Source: Lactifluus volemus (taxonomy: Eukaryota; Basidiomycota; Agaricomycetes; Russulales; Russulaceae). From it: a stretch of 64,000 bases of DNA. The stretch lies in NCBI GenBank assembly GCA_022376515.1, contig WTXI01000197.1:1-64000 (forward strand). Direction: 5' to 3'. Positions 43,960-56,079 of this stretch are shown here, piece after piece. Each line of letters starts with the position of its first letter. Positions within the stretch are counted from its first letter, which is position 1. The position numbers and the translations under genes were made by a program. The notes beneath the pieces were generated by a model, which saw nothing but the letters and a program-made list of their open reading frames with translations, had not been told where the DNA came from and searched no databases.

Positions 43960-46900
43960 ATGGCCTCCGTACTGAAAATCATTCTCGGTTTTCTACGCAG
44001 ATTGCGCTTTCCAAAGGGTTGCTACACCAAGGGTTGCTCACTTTGGGCGTGGCTTTTGACTTTCATTTTTCGCAAGTTGGGTCTATCGCGCTTGTGGCGC
44101 AAATCGCCAGGTACATCTCACAAAGAAAAACCAGCTGATCCCTCGGTTTTCTGCGTTGATGCGAGGGGGTACTCAGTGCTGGGCGGTTCAATCGACGTGG
44201 TAGCTGCCAGTACTGTTCCAACATCAGCGAGCCTCCCGGACCTCCGCGAACGTGCTCCGAGACAACTTACAACGGGAATTCCATCAGATCCCATTACTTC
44301 CCCAGACCTAATCACCGGAAACCTCACGGCAGATCGTGCATTGTCTGCCTACGACGTGACTCTCACCGGAAATCGTAGCTCTGCGAATCTGAGCATACTC
44401 AGCTGCGCGAGCGATAGGCTCTCGATCCTTACGCAGTCACGAGCATCGTTGCGTGCCCCAGTCGGTCAACCATCGCGACCTTCTCCGTCGACTCTCTTCT
44501 CCCCGGGCTGTGTAACTGTGGACATTCAGACTCCATCGACCGCATCGCTTACACTTAAGTCTTCGAGCCCTCAGTCGATAAGCACACCGGGCTCTCCAAC
44601 TGTCCACACGTCCGCCGTCTCCGTCGCAACGAATATACACAAACATATTTCTCCTACGCCTCCTCCTATGGCCCTGGGCTTCTCCCTGCCCGAAGGCCGT
44701 GATGTTGTGCTTATAAACTCTGATCAGGTGCCACGATATTCTTCGAATATTAAGATGTGGGTGAACGTTTTTGTGTTGCTCTTCCACCCTTAAAACTCTT
44801 GGCAGACCCCGTGAAAACACAATATCCCACTATTTGAAACCATTAACAACTGAATTCCCCTAGTACGTTTGAGCTTAAACGAAGCCCCTCGTTCTGATAG
44901 AGGTCTCTTTAGCACCCAAGAGCAAAGCGGTTCTATGCTCACGGAAGACTGCGGTCCTTGGACACCGGCCACCCATCCGGAAGGTGCACTCTATTTCTTC
45001 GATAGCGAGAGGGTGCGTGTGTCCGTGACGATCAAAAACTCCAGCTATGACTCATGTGTGGTTGAAGAGGATATTTACTGACACAGACATGCATGACCCC
45101 TTCTTCAGGGACGAAATTGAAGAGTTTTATCAGTATTTGCAGGTGATGCTGCGTATCGATCAGCTGAAAATCCCATCGAACAACTATGACCTAGTGTTAG
45201 ACATTGTGCCTATTGGGGATAGGATACAGTGGTCTTATTACTATGCCTGCCACGAGACCCGATGCCTGTTCTGGCTTGAGACCTATGATGCAGACTATAT
45301 GTTATCTGAAGTATGTGGGGTCAACTCGCTTGCTCATATCAGTGCGTTACGTTTGTCATCACCAACTCGGCCATTATCTTCACTAATTTGACTCGGACGG
45401 GCAGAGCATCGGCTAGAGGCCTCTTACTGGTGCGTCGACCGTCTTTTGCTGGACTATATCCTAAGCATCGATGTTGTCTTGCCAGGAACCACTGGTCATT
45501 ATATCCTGCAGTTTTTGAACGCCGCATTCTTCAGCCCCTGGTCTATGATGAGCTTATTGGAATGTTGTCTCACGGTTGCATGGGTGAGTGTGTGTCTGAT
45601 GTTAGCCATCTATGAGAGGATTTTAACACTAGTACCGCAGATGTCCTGACGTCCAATCTGTCATCCGTACCATACGATAGTGAGAAACTGCTCAAGATGA
45701 TCAAGCTTGTACAAAAAGCCAGGGGTATGCGGTACGCTGCAAACAGAATTATTATTGACTTGGTGTTTCAGAGACAAATGGCGGTGTGGTATATTTTACT
45801 GCTGCAACTAGTGAGTACAAGGGACAATCTACTATGCAAGTACTTATTAGATCTCTTTCGCAGCACGTCTACTCTCATTCTTTGGTTAGTCTCAAAAGTG
45901 ATCTCAGGGGATACTCATCCGCCAACTTACGCCTGCCTAGCACATTGGAGGTTCCTGTACTTCCACGGACAGAGGCACGCGCGGCTAGTCAGGGATGAGA
46001 CAGTGTACGATGAACCAGTGCATGAGAGGACCGTGCTCATAACTTTGGCATCTCCGCTGCTTTTCTTTGTGCCCGGAGGCTATCTACGCGATTTGGAGAG
46101 GTTGTGGACCGATGAAGTCCTTATTGAGACAGTTTGGGAGACATTCGTGACCAAGCTGTTAAGGGAGTGGCAAGATGTAGTTCTCTGGGTAGGTCAGACT
46201 CGTTTCTTCAGATTTTCCTTTGACTCACGTGATTCACCAGTCGGTCGTGATGCTTGTCGCCAACGTGGGCTTCCTCGCCATTCCCGGCGTCGTGATTACA
46301 AACCTCAGCGAGGCCGCTATAACGAGCCCTCGCCAACTCATTATTTCAACATCTCCTGCCCAGATCGCCAGTTCTTTGTCGATACAAGCCAGCATAGGAA
46401 GCGTTGTGACTAGCCTGCTCTTGCTTCGCCACCATCGCCAGAAACAGAAAGAGGACCTAGCTAGCGTGGTCAGTGAATACTCACACTTTACATATGTATT
46501 TAAATAACGTTGCTTTAGGGGGGCTACCTCACTCAAAGTACTCGCATTGGCAGATGTTTCGGTCTTGAACCATTGGCTATTGTTTTCAGTCTTCCATGGG
46601 CATTGTTGATGTGGTCGTACGTTCTTTCTAACTTCCAAAGCGTTATTCTCAGCTCAAATTCACACACGCCTCTCTCGCGCGGGATGGACAGGGTGGTGAC
46701 ATTTTTCATCTCGCTGTTGCTGTTTTGCTTTTATAACTCGAACATGTCGACCCGTATCGTCGTCGCTGTGTCGTCTGTCCTAATGACTCCGCCAGTCATT
46801 GTGTGTATTGTGATATCTTGGCAAACCAGCGATGATGGGGCACTGCAGCATAACAGGTTCACGGTGTTGAAGTGCTCTTTCGCCCGCCTTTGGCAGCATA

Positions 46901-47043
46901 TCGCTTACCCCATCGCATTACTCAATGCACGTCCCCGTGCCTCGAAATCTGAGCGCCGAGCGCTAAAACAGGGCTTAGGGCTTCATGCCTTCGTAAGTAA
47001 ATCTATATGCTTTGACAGTCGTTTATCATGTATATACATGTGA
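43960..47043 (+). CDS. WW-like domain transmembrane protein, copy D
   Basis: Fourth paralog. Exon 1 is 43960-44760, only 267 codons against 336-352 in the others, because a block of about 70 residues is missing from the Ser/Pro-rich linker after RAPVGQPSRP. The 5-nt exon is 44806-44810. The exon from 44874 carries PWTPATHPEGALYFFDSER. IFTDTDMHDPFFRDEIEEF, SNNYDLVLDIVPIG and SYYYACHETRCLFWL follow, then ETNGGVVYFTAAT, AHWRFLYFHGQRHARL and EVLIETVWETFVTKLL. Membrane segments are FLAIPGVVITNLS, SIGSVVTSLLLL and the final VVTFFISLLLFCFY and VIVCIVISWQTS. The C-terminal tail after ISWQTSDD differs from the other copies. The end at 47043 is the end of the open frame and may be shortened by splicing near 46993. 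Function unknown. Confidence 0.75.
44806..44810 (+). other. 5-nt microexon of copy D
   Basis: ACCCC lies between GGCAG and GTGAAAAC, flanked by introns of 45 nt (44761-44805) and 63 nt (44811-44873). Position and phase equal those in the other three copies. Confidence 0.6.
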
Positions 47044-47195
47044 ACACTACAAAAGAGTTTGATCGTAGAGATTGGTAGTGACAGTGCCTCTTCAATTTCA
47101 TAATACAGTCTCTTTTTCACTTTTTCACGAAGAAGGGAGTGCTTTACACAAAGTCGTGTAGATCCCGTTCGGCATGGGAAGAAGAAAAAAGGAAG

Positions 47196-47313
47196 AACCA
47201 CGGCACCCAGGATTCCCGCGTGGTCCCCCACCGTGGTACTAACTAGGCGGCACTCTGGTTAACTGCGCAGATCGGACGGGATGCGGTGTTTTCAGAGTCC
47301 TATGGCCGTGGAT
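47196..47313 (-). rRNA. 5S rRNA, second copy
   Basis: 118 nt, identical by eye to the first 5S copy except for one transition near the 5' end (GAAAGCACC in copy 1, GAAAACACC here). The T-run is not adjacent to the end: a T6 stretch starts about 7 nt downstream. Same position relative to WW-like copy D as the first copy has to copy C. Confidence 0.93.
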
Positions 47314-47380
47314 ACTATATGGTGTGAGCAAGGGGATATAAGTACATCTTCCACTTCCCTCTGCATCACCAGCACCAAAG

Positions 47381-48027
47381 CCAACTTATTGTATAAGTTG
47401 GTACTGTTGTTTTGAACGACGTAATAAGTTTATTCGTCGAACTCCCACGATAGAAGTACATCGCCAGGGCACACTTCTTTCCGGACAAATCGAACCAAAG
47501 CCTTGCTTTCCGCACGAGATCGTGATCGGTGTCACATCCGCCCCCCCTATCATGTTTGCGTGTGGTAGAAAAAGGATCCGATTGACAGCATCGCTAGTGC
47601 AAGGAGAGTGCAGAAGAGAAGAAATGTCATACAGTAATATCTTGTCATCATTATTGATTACGTCGCCAGCCAGACCTTCTTCTGTTACGAAGTCGGACTC
47701 GATCTAGAGCCTCTGGCACTGGCACTGGAGATCGAGGAAATTCGCCCAGAATTATCTGCGTGTTACTCAAAACGATATAACAACCATTTACCAGGGAATT
47801 TTATGAGGTTTCTCCTCACGAGACGAGCGACACGTACTTGGTAACTCAACTGGCATGTATTGCATTGATGACTCACGGCTCTCACTCGTATAAGTACCAT
47901 TACAGTGGCGTGAGTTTTTGTTTCTTAGCAGACCTTGATGGCAGAGCATGTGCTTGGTACGTGCTGCCACCTCTACGCAACGTAGGCAGTCTTACTTAGT
48001 TCGGCGACACCACCAGACCCTTTTGGG
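47381..48027. other. intergenic, promoter side of the monooxygenase
   Basis: No gene seen; only short frames on both strands. Confidence 0.4.
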
Positions 48028-49505
48028 ATGAAAGAAGCACCCAAACGTGTGTGCGTTATTGGTGCCGGTGCCAACGGGCTCGCGACGTTGAAGGTACTCG
48101 CACAGATGCACGAGGTGCAGTCAGGACAATGGACGCTGGTCGCATTCGAGGAGAGGGACAATGTCGGTGGGATCTGGTATCATCCTCTCCTTAACTCTTT
48201 TTTTTTTTTTTCACCTCCGATGTCAGGTACCCTGCTCCTCCCTCTGGAAATCCACCGTTATCGCCGATATATGATTCGTTATACACGAATCTACCACATT
48301 GTTTGATGGCATTCCCGGATTTCTTATTTGCACCTGAGACACCTCTTTACCCGGCTGCATCGGTCGTGCAAAAATATTTGGAAGATTACGCAGCCCACTT
48401 TGATTTACTCCGCTTCGTGCGACTTTGTACGCGTGTGGAGAGGGTCATCTGGGACACCAATTCGGGAGAATGGGATGTGACCTTGTCGACGGGCGAGCGG
48501 CTCGAGTTTGACTTTGTTGTTGTGGCCAACGGACACTTCCGCAAGCCCCAATATCCCATCGTGGCTGGGTTGCAAAGCTGGCTCGACTCTGGACGCGCTT
48601 TTCATTCTGCATGGTACCGAAACCCGCGTGGCTTGGCCCATCATAAAAAAGTCATGGTGGTTGGCGGTGGACCCAGCGCGATCGACATTTGCGCAGACAT
48701 GGGCGGTGTTGTGCCACTTATTCTGCACTCAATTCCAGGGCCAACTCTCCCAGGCGAAGTTACATACCCCAAGGACACTGACAACTATAGAAAAGTGGGT
48801 CGAGTCGCAGAATATCAGGATGACGGAAAGGTTTTGTTGGTAGACGGTTCGACCGAGTCTGACATCGATCTCCTCATACTTGCCACTGGCTACGAGATGT
48901 CCTTCCCATTCCTCTCACAAATCACGTTGGGTGTTCCTCCCCTACCTCCACCGCTGCCAAACGAGCTTCACAACTCGACCTATCATGTATTCCCGCTCGC
49001 ACACCATCTCTTTCCTTTACAGGGCAAATTGCCGTCGACCTCTATTGCATTCCCAGGGTTACCAAGGCTTATCGTTCCCTTTCCATTGTTCGAGGACCAG
49101 GCTCGCGCTATCGCTCAAGTGATAAAGGATCCGGAATCCTTAGATAGCATCACGTGCACAGTGGACATAGTAGCGCGCGCCCACGCGGTCATGCGTGACC
49201 AGGAAACCGAGGATCCATTGCGTATTGCAAAGGCCTGGTTCCGCTTCGCGCCACTCGAACCATTTGAATATCGTGGCAAGCTAATTGCCTTCACGGGGAA
49301 GAACTGGACCGCTCCAGATTGGGAGGTCGAGCTTTGGGAAAAAAGGGCTTCATTACGACAGGGATGGAAAGCGGTCGAAAAAAGCGGGAAGGCTGTGGAA
49401 TGGTTGAAGGGGGTTGGTGAGAACGGGATCGAGGACTGGATAGAATTGTGTCGGAAGGTTCTCAAGGAAAGCGAGGAAGAGGAAGAGTGGAATCCCAAGT
49501 TGTGA
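48028..49505 (+). CDS. flavin-containing monooxygenase (FMO-like)
   Basis: FAD- and NADPH-dependent oxygenase acting on soft nucleophiles (N or S) or, in related enzymes, on ketones. Two exons, 48028-48176 and 48227-49505, join within GIWYP to give 475 residues. The N-terminal Rossmann motif is CVIGAGANGLA (about residues 9-19). It is followed by EERDNVGGIW for FAD binding. FAPETPLYPAA lies near residue 85, an FMO-type signature FHSAWYRNP near 185 (lacking the canonical second Gly pattern), and the NADPH motif VVGGGPSAIDI near 200. The ATG motif LLILATGYEMSFPF lies near 275. The length fits the family. The intron of 50 nt has a long T tract. No neighbouring pathway genes hint at the substrate. 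Confidence 0.87.
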
Positions 49506-49615
49506 GATGAGATAATCGACACGTGCAGCCGTTGCGGGGCTGACCAATAAATAGGACCTTAACTTGACCCCATCCACTCACCTGCCTTCTTCGTCTAAAC
49601 CTCATCGTAATCATA

Positions 49616-51280
49616 ATGGCGGACCGCAGCGCTATTGGAATGCCCCTCTTGAGTGGGCCTGCTCCTTCGCCACACGAGTCTTCACGCGCAGACATCAGTT
49701 GCCGCAGGTGCAATAAGGAGTTTAACATCATCTTCACTCGCGCACGCAAGTGTAACCATTGCGGTATGTCTAGATGCTCGTAGATTCCGTCTCTTCTCAC
49801 CTCGTCCTCCCGTAGGGTATTCTTATTGTTCGCCGTGCTCCGACTATCAAGCCCTTATGCCCAGAGAAGGAACCAGCGCTGGTTTTGATCCCGTCCCCGT
49901 TTGCGCATTCTGCATAGAGTTCTTAACTAGTGCGTGCCATTCCTTTTCTTGGAAGACCTCTTAACCAAGAGAGGTAATTAGTCACTGCTGGAGGCCGGAG
50001 CTATCTGAGAAATCTCTCTTTAGCAAGGCTAAAGAAGTATGTTGACGCATATAGTATCAAGACGGATGGTGTTCTTGAGAAGGACGACCTGATTGAGAAA
50101 ATCATCGCTGTTAGGGTGAGTCGACGTGTAAGTGATGCTAATTTTTTTTGGATGCTGACCTCCCAATCACAGGAGAATGGGTGTCTGCCTTATGCAAACG
50201 AGGTACCTCTCTCTGTTTGTGAGCCACCGTCTGCTCATTTTTTGGCTTGCAGAGTTTCTACAGGAAGCATTCGGTTCCAAATGGCCGAACTGGTAGACCT
50301 CGCGGGCTGTTCTCAAGACGTGAGGGGGCGCAGCCTGTTCAGCCCACTCCACTACCAAGACAATCTCCCAGCAATGCCGCCCCGAACTTTCCACGTCCGG
50401 ATCTTGACCCATCCAGACAGCCGAGGCCGTCGCCGTCTGCACCGCGAAGAACGACGCCTCGCCCACAGGCGCCACCACAGTCGCCACCTTCCTCCCGCTC
50501 ACAGCCATACCCTCCGCCCCGTTCAACTCCGCCTCCGGCACCCACTCAGCCTCGTTCTAATACCGCTCGTGCGCCCGATCAGGGCACTGTACCCGGTGCT
50601 GGTAGCCACTCCGATCCGGTCGCCAACCCGCCACCTGCCGCTCCGCAATCGTCGCCTATACCTACCCTTGATGAGCTTTTGGCAATGACAAATGAGGAGG
50701 TCTCGCATATGTCGATAAGCGCACTGAAGTCAGTGCTCTATCAGAATCATGTAAACGTGCATCTGCTTCTTGAAAAGAGCGATCTTGTTGCACGTGTACA
50801 TGCTCTTCTCGGTGACGAACGTCAAGAACGTGCGCGGGAAGCTGCAATACACGCACGGGAAGAAGAAGAGATCATTGCTCGGCAGCATGCTATGGAGGAT
50901 CAACGCCTACGAGATGAACACTCACGTGAACAGCGGGAATGGACGCACATGGATAGTGCGCACGTTTCTGGGGATGATAACGAACAACCTAAGTCAAAAG
51001 TGTTCACACCCCCTCCAATTTTGGGAACTGCTGCTGATCTCGAACGAAACGGACTCTGCGTCGTATGTCAAGATGAAGAAGCTAATATTGCCATCGTTGA
51101 TTGCGGGTGCGTGACTATTCCTTCCCCATACCTCTGCCTGCGTAATCGACGTGACTTTGTAGCCATTTGGCAATGTGCCGACATTGCTCAGATCTCATCA
51201 TGTCCTCGTCGCGTGAATGTCCACTGTGTCGTACCCGCATCGTCACGGAAGCTCGTCTTCTCCGTATCTTCAAGTCATAA
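49616..51280 (+). CDS. FYVE-type plus RING finger protein (E3 ubiquitin ligase, RNF34/CARP-like)
   Basis: Start ATG at 49616 (MADRSAIGMPLLSGP). The N-terminal zinc module has four Cys pairs (CRRC, CNHC, CSPC, CAFC) across two exons, a FYVE-like finger lacking the classic RRHHCR basic patch. A helical region follows (SLARLKKYVDAYSIKTDGVL, EKDDLIEKIIAVR) of the kind found between FYVE and RING in RNF34/RFFL. Next is a long Pro/Ser-rich linker, then MSISALKSVLYQNHVN and a Glu/Arg-rich coiled coil near 50800-50950. The C-terminal RING reads CVVCQDEEANIAIVDCGH, then CRHC and CPLCRTRI; it is completed by the exon 51163-51280 after a 56-nt intron. Stop TAA at 51278-51280. The predicted role is ubiquitin transfer at endosomal membranes, by family analogy. 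Confidence 0.85.
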
Positions 51281-51725
51281 TGCTATATTACTCTGCTTTG
51301 CATCTTCCATAGTACCATCATTCCTGCGAGCGATTGCTATTCTACTCGCATTTTGCACATGTATCCCCCTTTCTGTAGTGATAATATATCCAGGGCTTGC
51401 CTTTGCCCTTTGGTCATCACCTGGTCCGCTATTCACAACTCGAGACCAGTCCTTTTGGTATTGTCTTGCCTGACTTGGTTTTCCCCTCGGTCGCTTCCCC
51501 CCTTCTTTTCTCAGCTCGCTCCTACATCGAACACTTCTGGCCATGTGCACGCGCGTTCGTCCTGAACATGCATCACGCTCTCGTTCGTTATAAATTTACA
51601 CGTCCCCACGGGTAAGCCCCTAATCATTATACCGAGAGGGGTCTTCCCCAGCTTCGGTCTGACTTTCACCTGGTCAGTCGCGCGACAGTTCTGGCGTCCC
51701 CCCCCCCCACCTTTCGATTCAACCC

Positions 51726-52760
51726 ATGAGTGGGAATCCATCTGAACTGCCGCGACGGTCACAAACACTTCAACGCGCTGAGGACAGACCGAGTAGTAGT
51801 CCCATCCAAGATTTCAGGCAATCCTCTTTTGCCGCCATCCAGGATTACTCGAACGGGAAGTCCTCAAGGACGGACGTCGTCTGGCGACTCGTTCGACTCG
51901 CTCACGCTAGTGAGAAGAGGAGCCTGGATCGACTTGACAAGGAACTTATCGCCAATAGCTTCACCATGTACTTTGGCATGCTCCGTGAAAGGCGCGGGCC
52001 TCCACAGAGGCCCCCGTCGTCAATGCGAATCGCAGATGCGAAGAAGCAGGCGTTGATAGAAAGGCAGCTCCAGCACTTCAAGTTGCGGACAAAACGACAG
52101 AGGGTGGAAGATGAAAAACCCGAGCGACCGGCAAAGAAGGCGATCATCGATGAGGCCCTTATCCCTTTCGGAAGGGAGGCCCGGTGAATCTCGCTCACGA
52201 CATCGCCCACACTCTTCAATTGCAAGAAAATTATGCTCGGGATCCAGGAAACATCAAACGGCGGGTTGTACACGACCCTCAACGGCCAGAGTTCTCGACT
52301 GCGTTGTGGAGAGACGTCATCGCCAACGGGGCTATGTCGACCTCAACATGGTTGTTGACGGATCTACTGTATTAAGCCGTGTGGGGATTGGCCCGACGCT
52401 TGGGACAAATATGAGCAAGCCGTGCTCTTCGTCTATCCGCACAGAAAGCAGGAGCTCGATAAGTACAGGAACCATATCCAGGAAACGTTCTTCGCGATTC
52501 CCGGCTGCCCTGACCGGGTCCTTCAATACGACGGGTCGCAGAGTCTAACCGGCTCAGACTGAGCGACCTTGGATCTTTCAGCAGTGAATACACGTTCGTT
52601 GGCGCAGCATTTGCAGGATCGTCCGAGTCGAGCGCAGAGCGTTGGTACCGGACAATTGACCGAAAGAGGCCGTTCATCCGAGGCACAACCTCGGGCTCGG
52701 CAATAACCAAAAGCAGTGCCGAAAGAAAGGGCATTTGAGACCTTCATGTCCTGCATGGCA
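51726..52760 (+). pseudogene. gag-like retroelement relic
   Basis: An ORF of 153 codons (51726-52187) with a basic helical second half (ADAKKQALIERQLQHFKLRT) is followed by pieces in other frames. One, at about 52390-52545, contains DAWDKYEQAVLFVYPHRKQE and a helical continuation. Another, near 52700, contains CRKKGHLRPSCPAW, resembling a CCHC zinc knuckle. This order (helical domain, a YPHR block, zinc knuckle) is what I recall of gag-like genes of basidiomycete mobile elements. The frame changes indicate decay. The first ORF alone could also be a small host gene. Confidence 0.4.
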
Positions 52761-54006
52761 GTATCCTGAAGTTGCTCCAGAAGGCGGACAAGGCACGTGC
52801 ACCTGTCCCAATGCCATAAAAATACTCGGTTCAGGTGAAGGTGCCGTCCACGGGTACTTTCTCACGCTCTTCTCGTCTTGTGTCTCATTTCGCCTTTCGG
52901 ACTGTATCCCACACTGCTTTCACCTCCCGTTTCGATTCGACTGTCGGTGATCACTCAACGACGGCATATTTGCCGAATGATCATCTCAAGTCAGACCCCC
53001 TTTTTTTTTTTTTTAAATTTTGAATCATCAGTTTTATCTGTATCTTTATTGCCTTGTCCCGCCCTCTCCATTTTTGCGCCCGCCAGTGACTGGCCGCCAG
53101 TCTCGCGTATCGTGCTTTCCTTTTACGCTCTTCCCGAGTCTTCCGCGGCGTGTTTCCTATTTTGTCGGCCTCTGTCGCGCATCCGCATGTACCATCATTA
53201 CCGCCTCGTCTCTCCTGAAGGTCTTGATGTCGGGTGGCCCAGACCTATCACGATGGGCGCCCGCACTGATCTTTCCTCCGAGGCATGTCAATCATGTCGG
53301 TCAACTTCAATTTGCAAATTGATCCGCACTGTTGAGGTGAAAGGATTACTTGTAACTTATATAACTTTAACTTACGCTCACGTCAGTATACTTTACCTGC
53401 ACACGACTACGGTGTAACTTAGCCATGAGAAATGACTCAAATGAGGAGTCATGCCGTAATTTCTCGTAACCTTGGAGATAGCCACCTCCTTAATGAGTGT
53501 CAAGATGGGCGCCCCTATCAGAAAATCATAAATTCGCCTGGTGCAGATGGCCCGGTACTCTCGATGACCGGTCAACGTGCACCTTAAGGCGTATGGGTGA
53601 ATTAATCCTTTGAGCGTATAGTGCGGGCGTTAAGATAAGTCTCGAACATTCGGTGTGCAACTCCGCACTAAGCCCGAGGCGTAAGGATAGGGCGTGATGA
53701 TAGGAATTGTGGTATACAACGTGGCTTGCAAGCCAACCACACAGCTGGCCGTACACAGGGCGGTGATCTAAAGTACTATAACTGGTCTCCTGCTAAAGCG
53801 TCGGTCCAACTCGACTCTCCAGAACTACAGCACCACTACGATACTGTCCGTCCGTGGCATTGTTGTCATGCCTCTCGAGACGACGCAGGAATACAAGGTT
53901 CATAGTTTTGGTGTCCCTACGATACGATACCTACTGGGAAGATCTTCATGGCGACAAAAGAAAGTCCGTGGTAATCATACTGTAACGTTAGTCCATCAAG
54001 CTTGCA
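52761..54006. other. intergenic, no gene supported
   Basis: A 179-codon plus-strand frame (52878-53417) is rich in Ser, Leu and Cys, with no domain. A poly-T stretch lies at about 53002-53015. Nothing else seen. Confidence 0.4.
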
Positions 54007-55541
54007 TCAAGGTTCAGGGCCCGAGTCTGAGCGCGCGCTAGGCTCCTCACCGGTTTGAGATTGATTTCGCGGGTGAGATTTGGGTACATGCCAAGACCTC
54101 GTTGCATTTGACGAGCGTATCAAAGCGCGAGAGTTGTTATATCGATCAGACGTACGACGGGCGGCAGGAGGAGGGGGCCCAATGATTATCGTCGATCTGC
54201 GTGTGGGGGAAAGTGGTTCGTTGTCATCTTGATTAGAGGGGGTAGTAACTGGCGGTGTATTTGGAGGACGGAAGCGCCCATGCTGATCGGGCGTTTGTGG
54301 AGGGGTGGGAAGGCCATCAATGCTGTCCGCCGGTCGGCGTCGGCGTCGGCGTCGACGGGTGGGAGATGAGGGGGTATCGGCGGTCGAACGACATGAAGGT
54401 CTGTACTCATGCAGCCTTAATGGCGGCGGAGGGGTAGAAGGGGCGCCAATCGTCATTCTACGCGTATGGGTCAAAGAGCTTCTGGATTGCGCGGCGGGTG
54501 ATGAAACCGCGGGAGTGCTCAAAGAACGAGGACGCTCATATGGACCTGGCGTTCGTATCGACACAGCCGAAGAAGGGTCGCTAATATAGGCCGCCCATGT
54601 GGGTGTGCGCATCGGGGACGGAGAACCGAAGGTTTCCTCGCTGCGGGAAGTAATCAAGGGAAATGCAGTCGAAGAAAGCGAGCGTCCGTGCCGGTGAGAC
54701 CTCAGTGGCGGGACTGCGGGAGGCACACCAGTGTTGAACGTTGAAGTTAGCGGGCTCGGAGTTTGTTCGTGGAGGGAAATAGCTGAAGGGGTGCTGAAAT
54801 TACGCAAGCGTCCATGTTCAATAGAAGATACGGGCGTGAGGTCATCATCAGTCTTGAAGCGCGAGTAGATTGGTAAGGTGAAATCAACGCTCGTATTTTC
54901 AGACGGTCGAGACAAAGGCGTGAGCTCTACACGAACAAGTCAGCACCCATGACGATGTACCGCCAGCTTCGGGACGTACCTGGACCAAGGACATCCATCG
55001 ACCTCTGGAACCTCCTAACATTGCGCCTGACGCGCAACACATAGATGAGGGCAAATATCACTACCAGGGCAACAGCACCGCCAGCTGCGCCACAGATGGC
55101 AACAACAGATCTCGTCGATGGGCGTGCGATAAAAGACCTGGGCTGTATGTGTGCGGAAGCAGTGACAAAGGATGCATGATCACTAGTGGGCAAGTTGGCA
55201 TCAACATCTAGCATGTGGGAGGCGAGCGAGGCTGTAAAAAATCAGCCCACGTACTCTCCGCGAAACTCCCCTGGAACGTCGTGCTGTGGGAGTGTGATGA
55301 TGGAAGCATTCTCCCCACCCCCGCCACCAGAAATTTCGAGTAAGGCGAGGTCGACCCGACCATCGCCTGCAATGGAGAGGAGATAAAGTAACGGGGGGAT
55401 GGGAGGTTGTGTGCCGCAGGATTTAAAGTGGTCGTACGATCGATGATTGATTAAATCCGTCATTGGCACCTCGCGGAGCACAGGAGCGAGGCATCCCAGA
55501 AAGGGATGGGTTTGATGGGCGTAAACGCCCCACGTTCCCAA
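54007..55541 (-). CDS. single-pass membrane protein with Ser/Pro/Arg-rich cytosolic tail
   Basis: I do not recognise a named family. Upstream exon sequence (about 55242-55380) gives an acidic, Gly-rich piece, VDLALLEISGGGGGENASII. The exon at 54927-55214 carries a Thr/Ser/His-rich stretch and one membrane helix (VVAICGAAGGAVALVVIFAL) followed by a basic stop-transfer LRVRRNVRRFQR. The large last exon (54007-about 54915) is a disordered tail with many SP and TP sites and an Arg run near TRRRRRRRR. This suits a surface sensor or cell-wall anchored receptor, as in other basidiomycete proteins of this layout. The junction between 55242 and 55214 is not in frame with any normal-sized intron, so the 5' structure is unresolved. 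Confidence 0.55.
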
Positions 55542-55559
55542 GTTCGATGATGGAAGAGG

Positions 55560-56079
55560 GTATCCTCGCCATCGTGACAGGTCAGAGCGCTGGATAGATC
55601 ACAATATCTGCCGAAATGATTTTGAGAGGATCAGAGCCTGAGCAGCGCCCTGCAAGTGATAAGGTTGTGAATTTTACTTACGGACTAACCAAGTCCAGAA
55701 TATGACTCGGACTACAGTACTGGAGTACTGTACATGACTGTTTCCATTTGAACTGGCCAGACCGTGACGTCGCTTATGGGCACTGACCATGTGTTCGGCT
55801 AGCTACAGTAGTACTAGTAGCCTAGTATATCATGTCGTTAATCAGAATGATCGCCTTTTCTCACGGCGGTAGCATCTGCCCTCTTAGGCACATACTGTAC
55901 ATCGTGCCTTGCACAGCAATCGTTACCACAGTCCACACTCTATTTTGAAACACCGCTCCCAGGAGTGAATGTAACAATTCTGCTCCGAACAATAGTATCA
56001 AGTGCACAGAATATAGAGTACATTTCAGATGGTTCGTAGTGTAGATACCGATACATATATCGTCATCATTTCCACAGCC
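55560..56079. other. intergenic, no gene seen
   Basis: Contains a small palindromic word around CAGTACTGGAGTACTG near 55722. No gene. Confidence 0.4.

Larger units (their letters stand above)
42771..47380. repeat. segmental tandem duplication, unit D
   Basis: Second unit of the pair: decayed TLG1 5' sequence, WW-like copy D and a 5S rRNA gene in the same order and orientation as 38300-42770. Homology resumes about 105 bp after the first 5S gene, which places the junction close to 42770. Confidence 0.75.

Noticed and set aside
52878..53417. Plus-strand frame of 179 codons
   Set aside because: Low-complexity Ser/Leu/Cys composition, no domain and no splice support.
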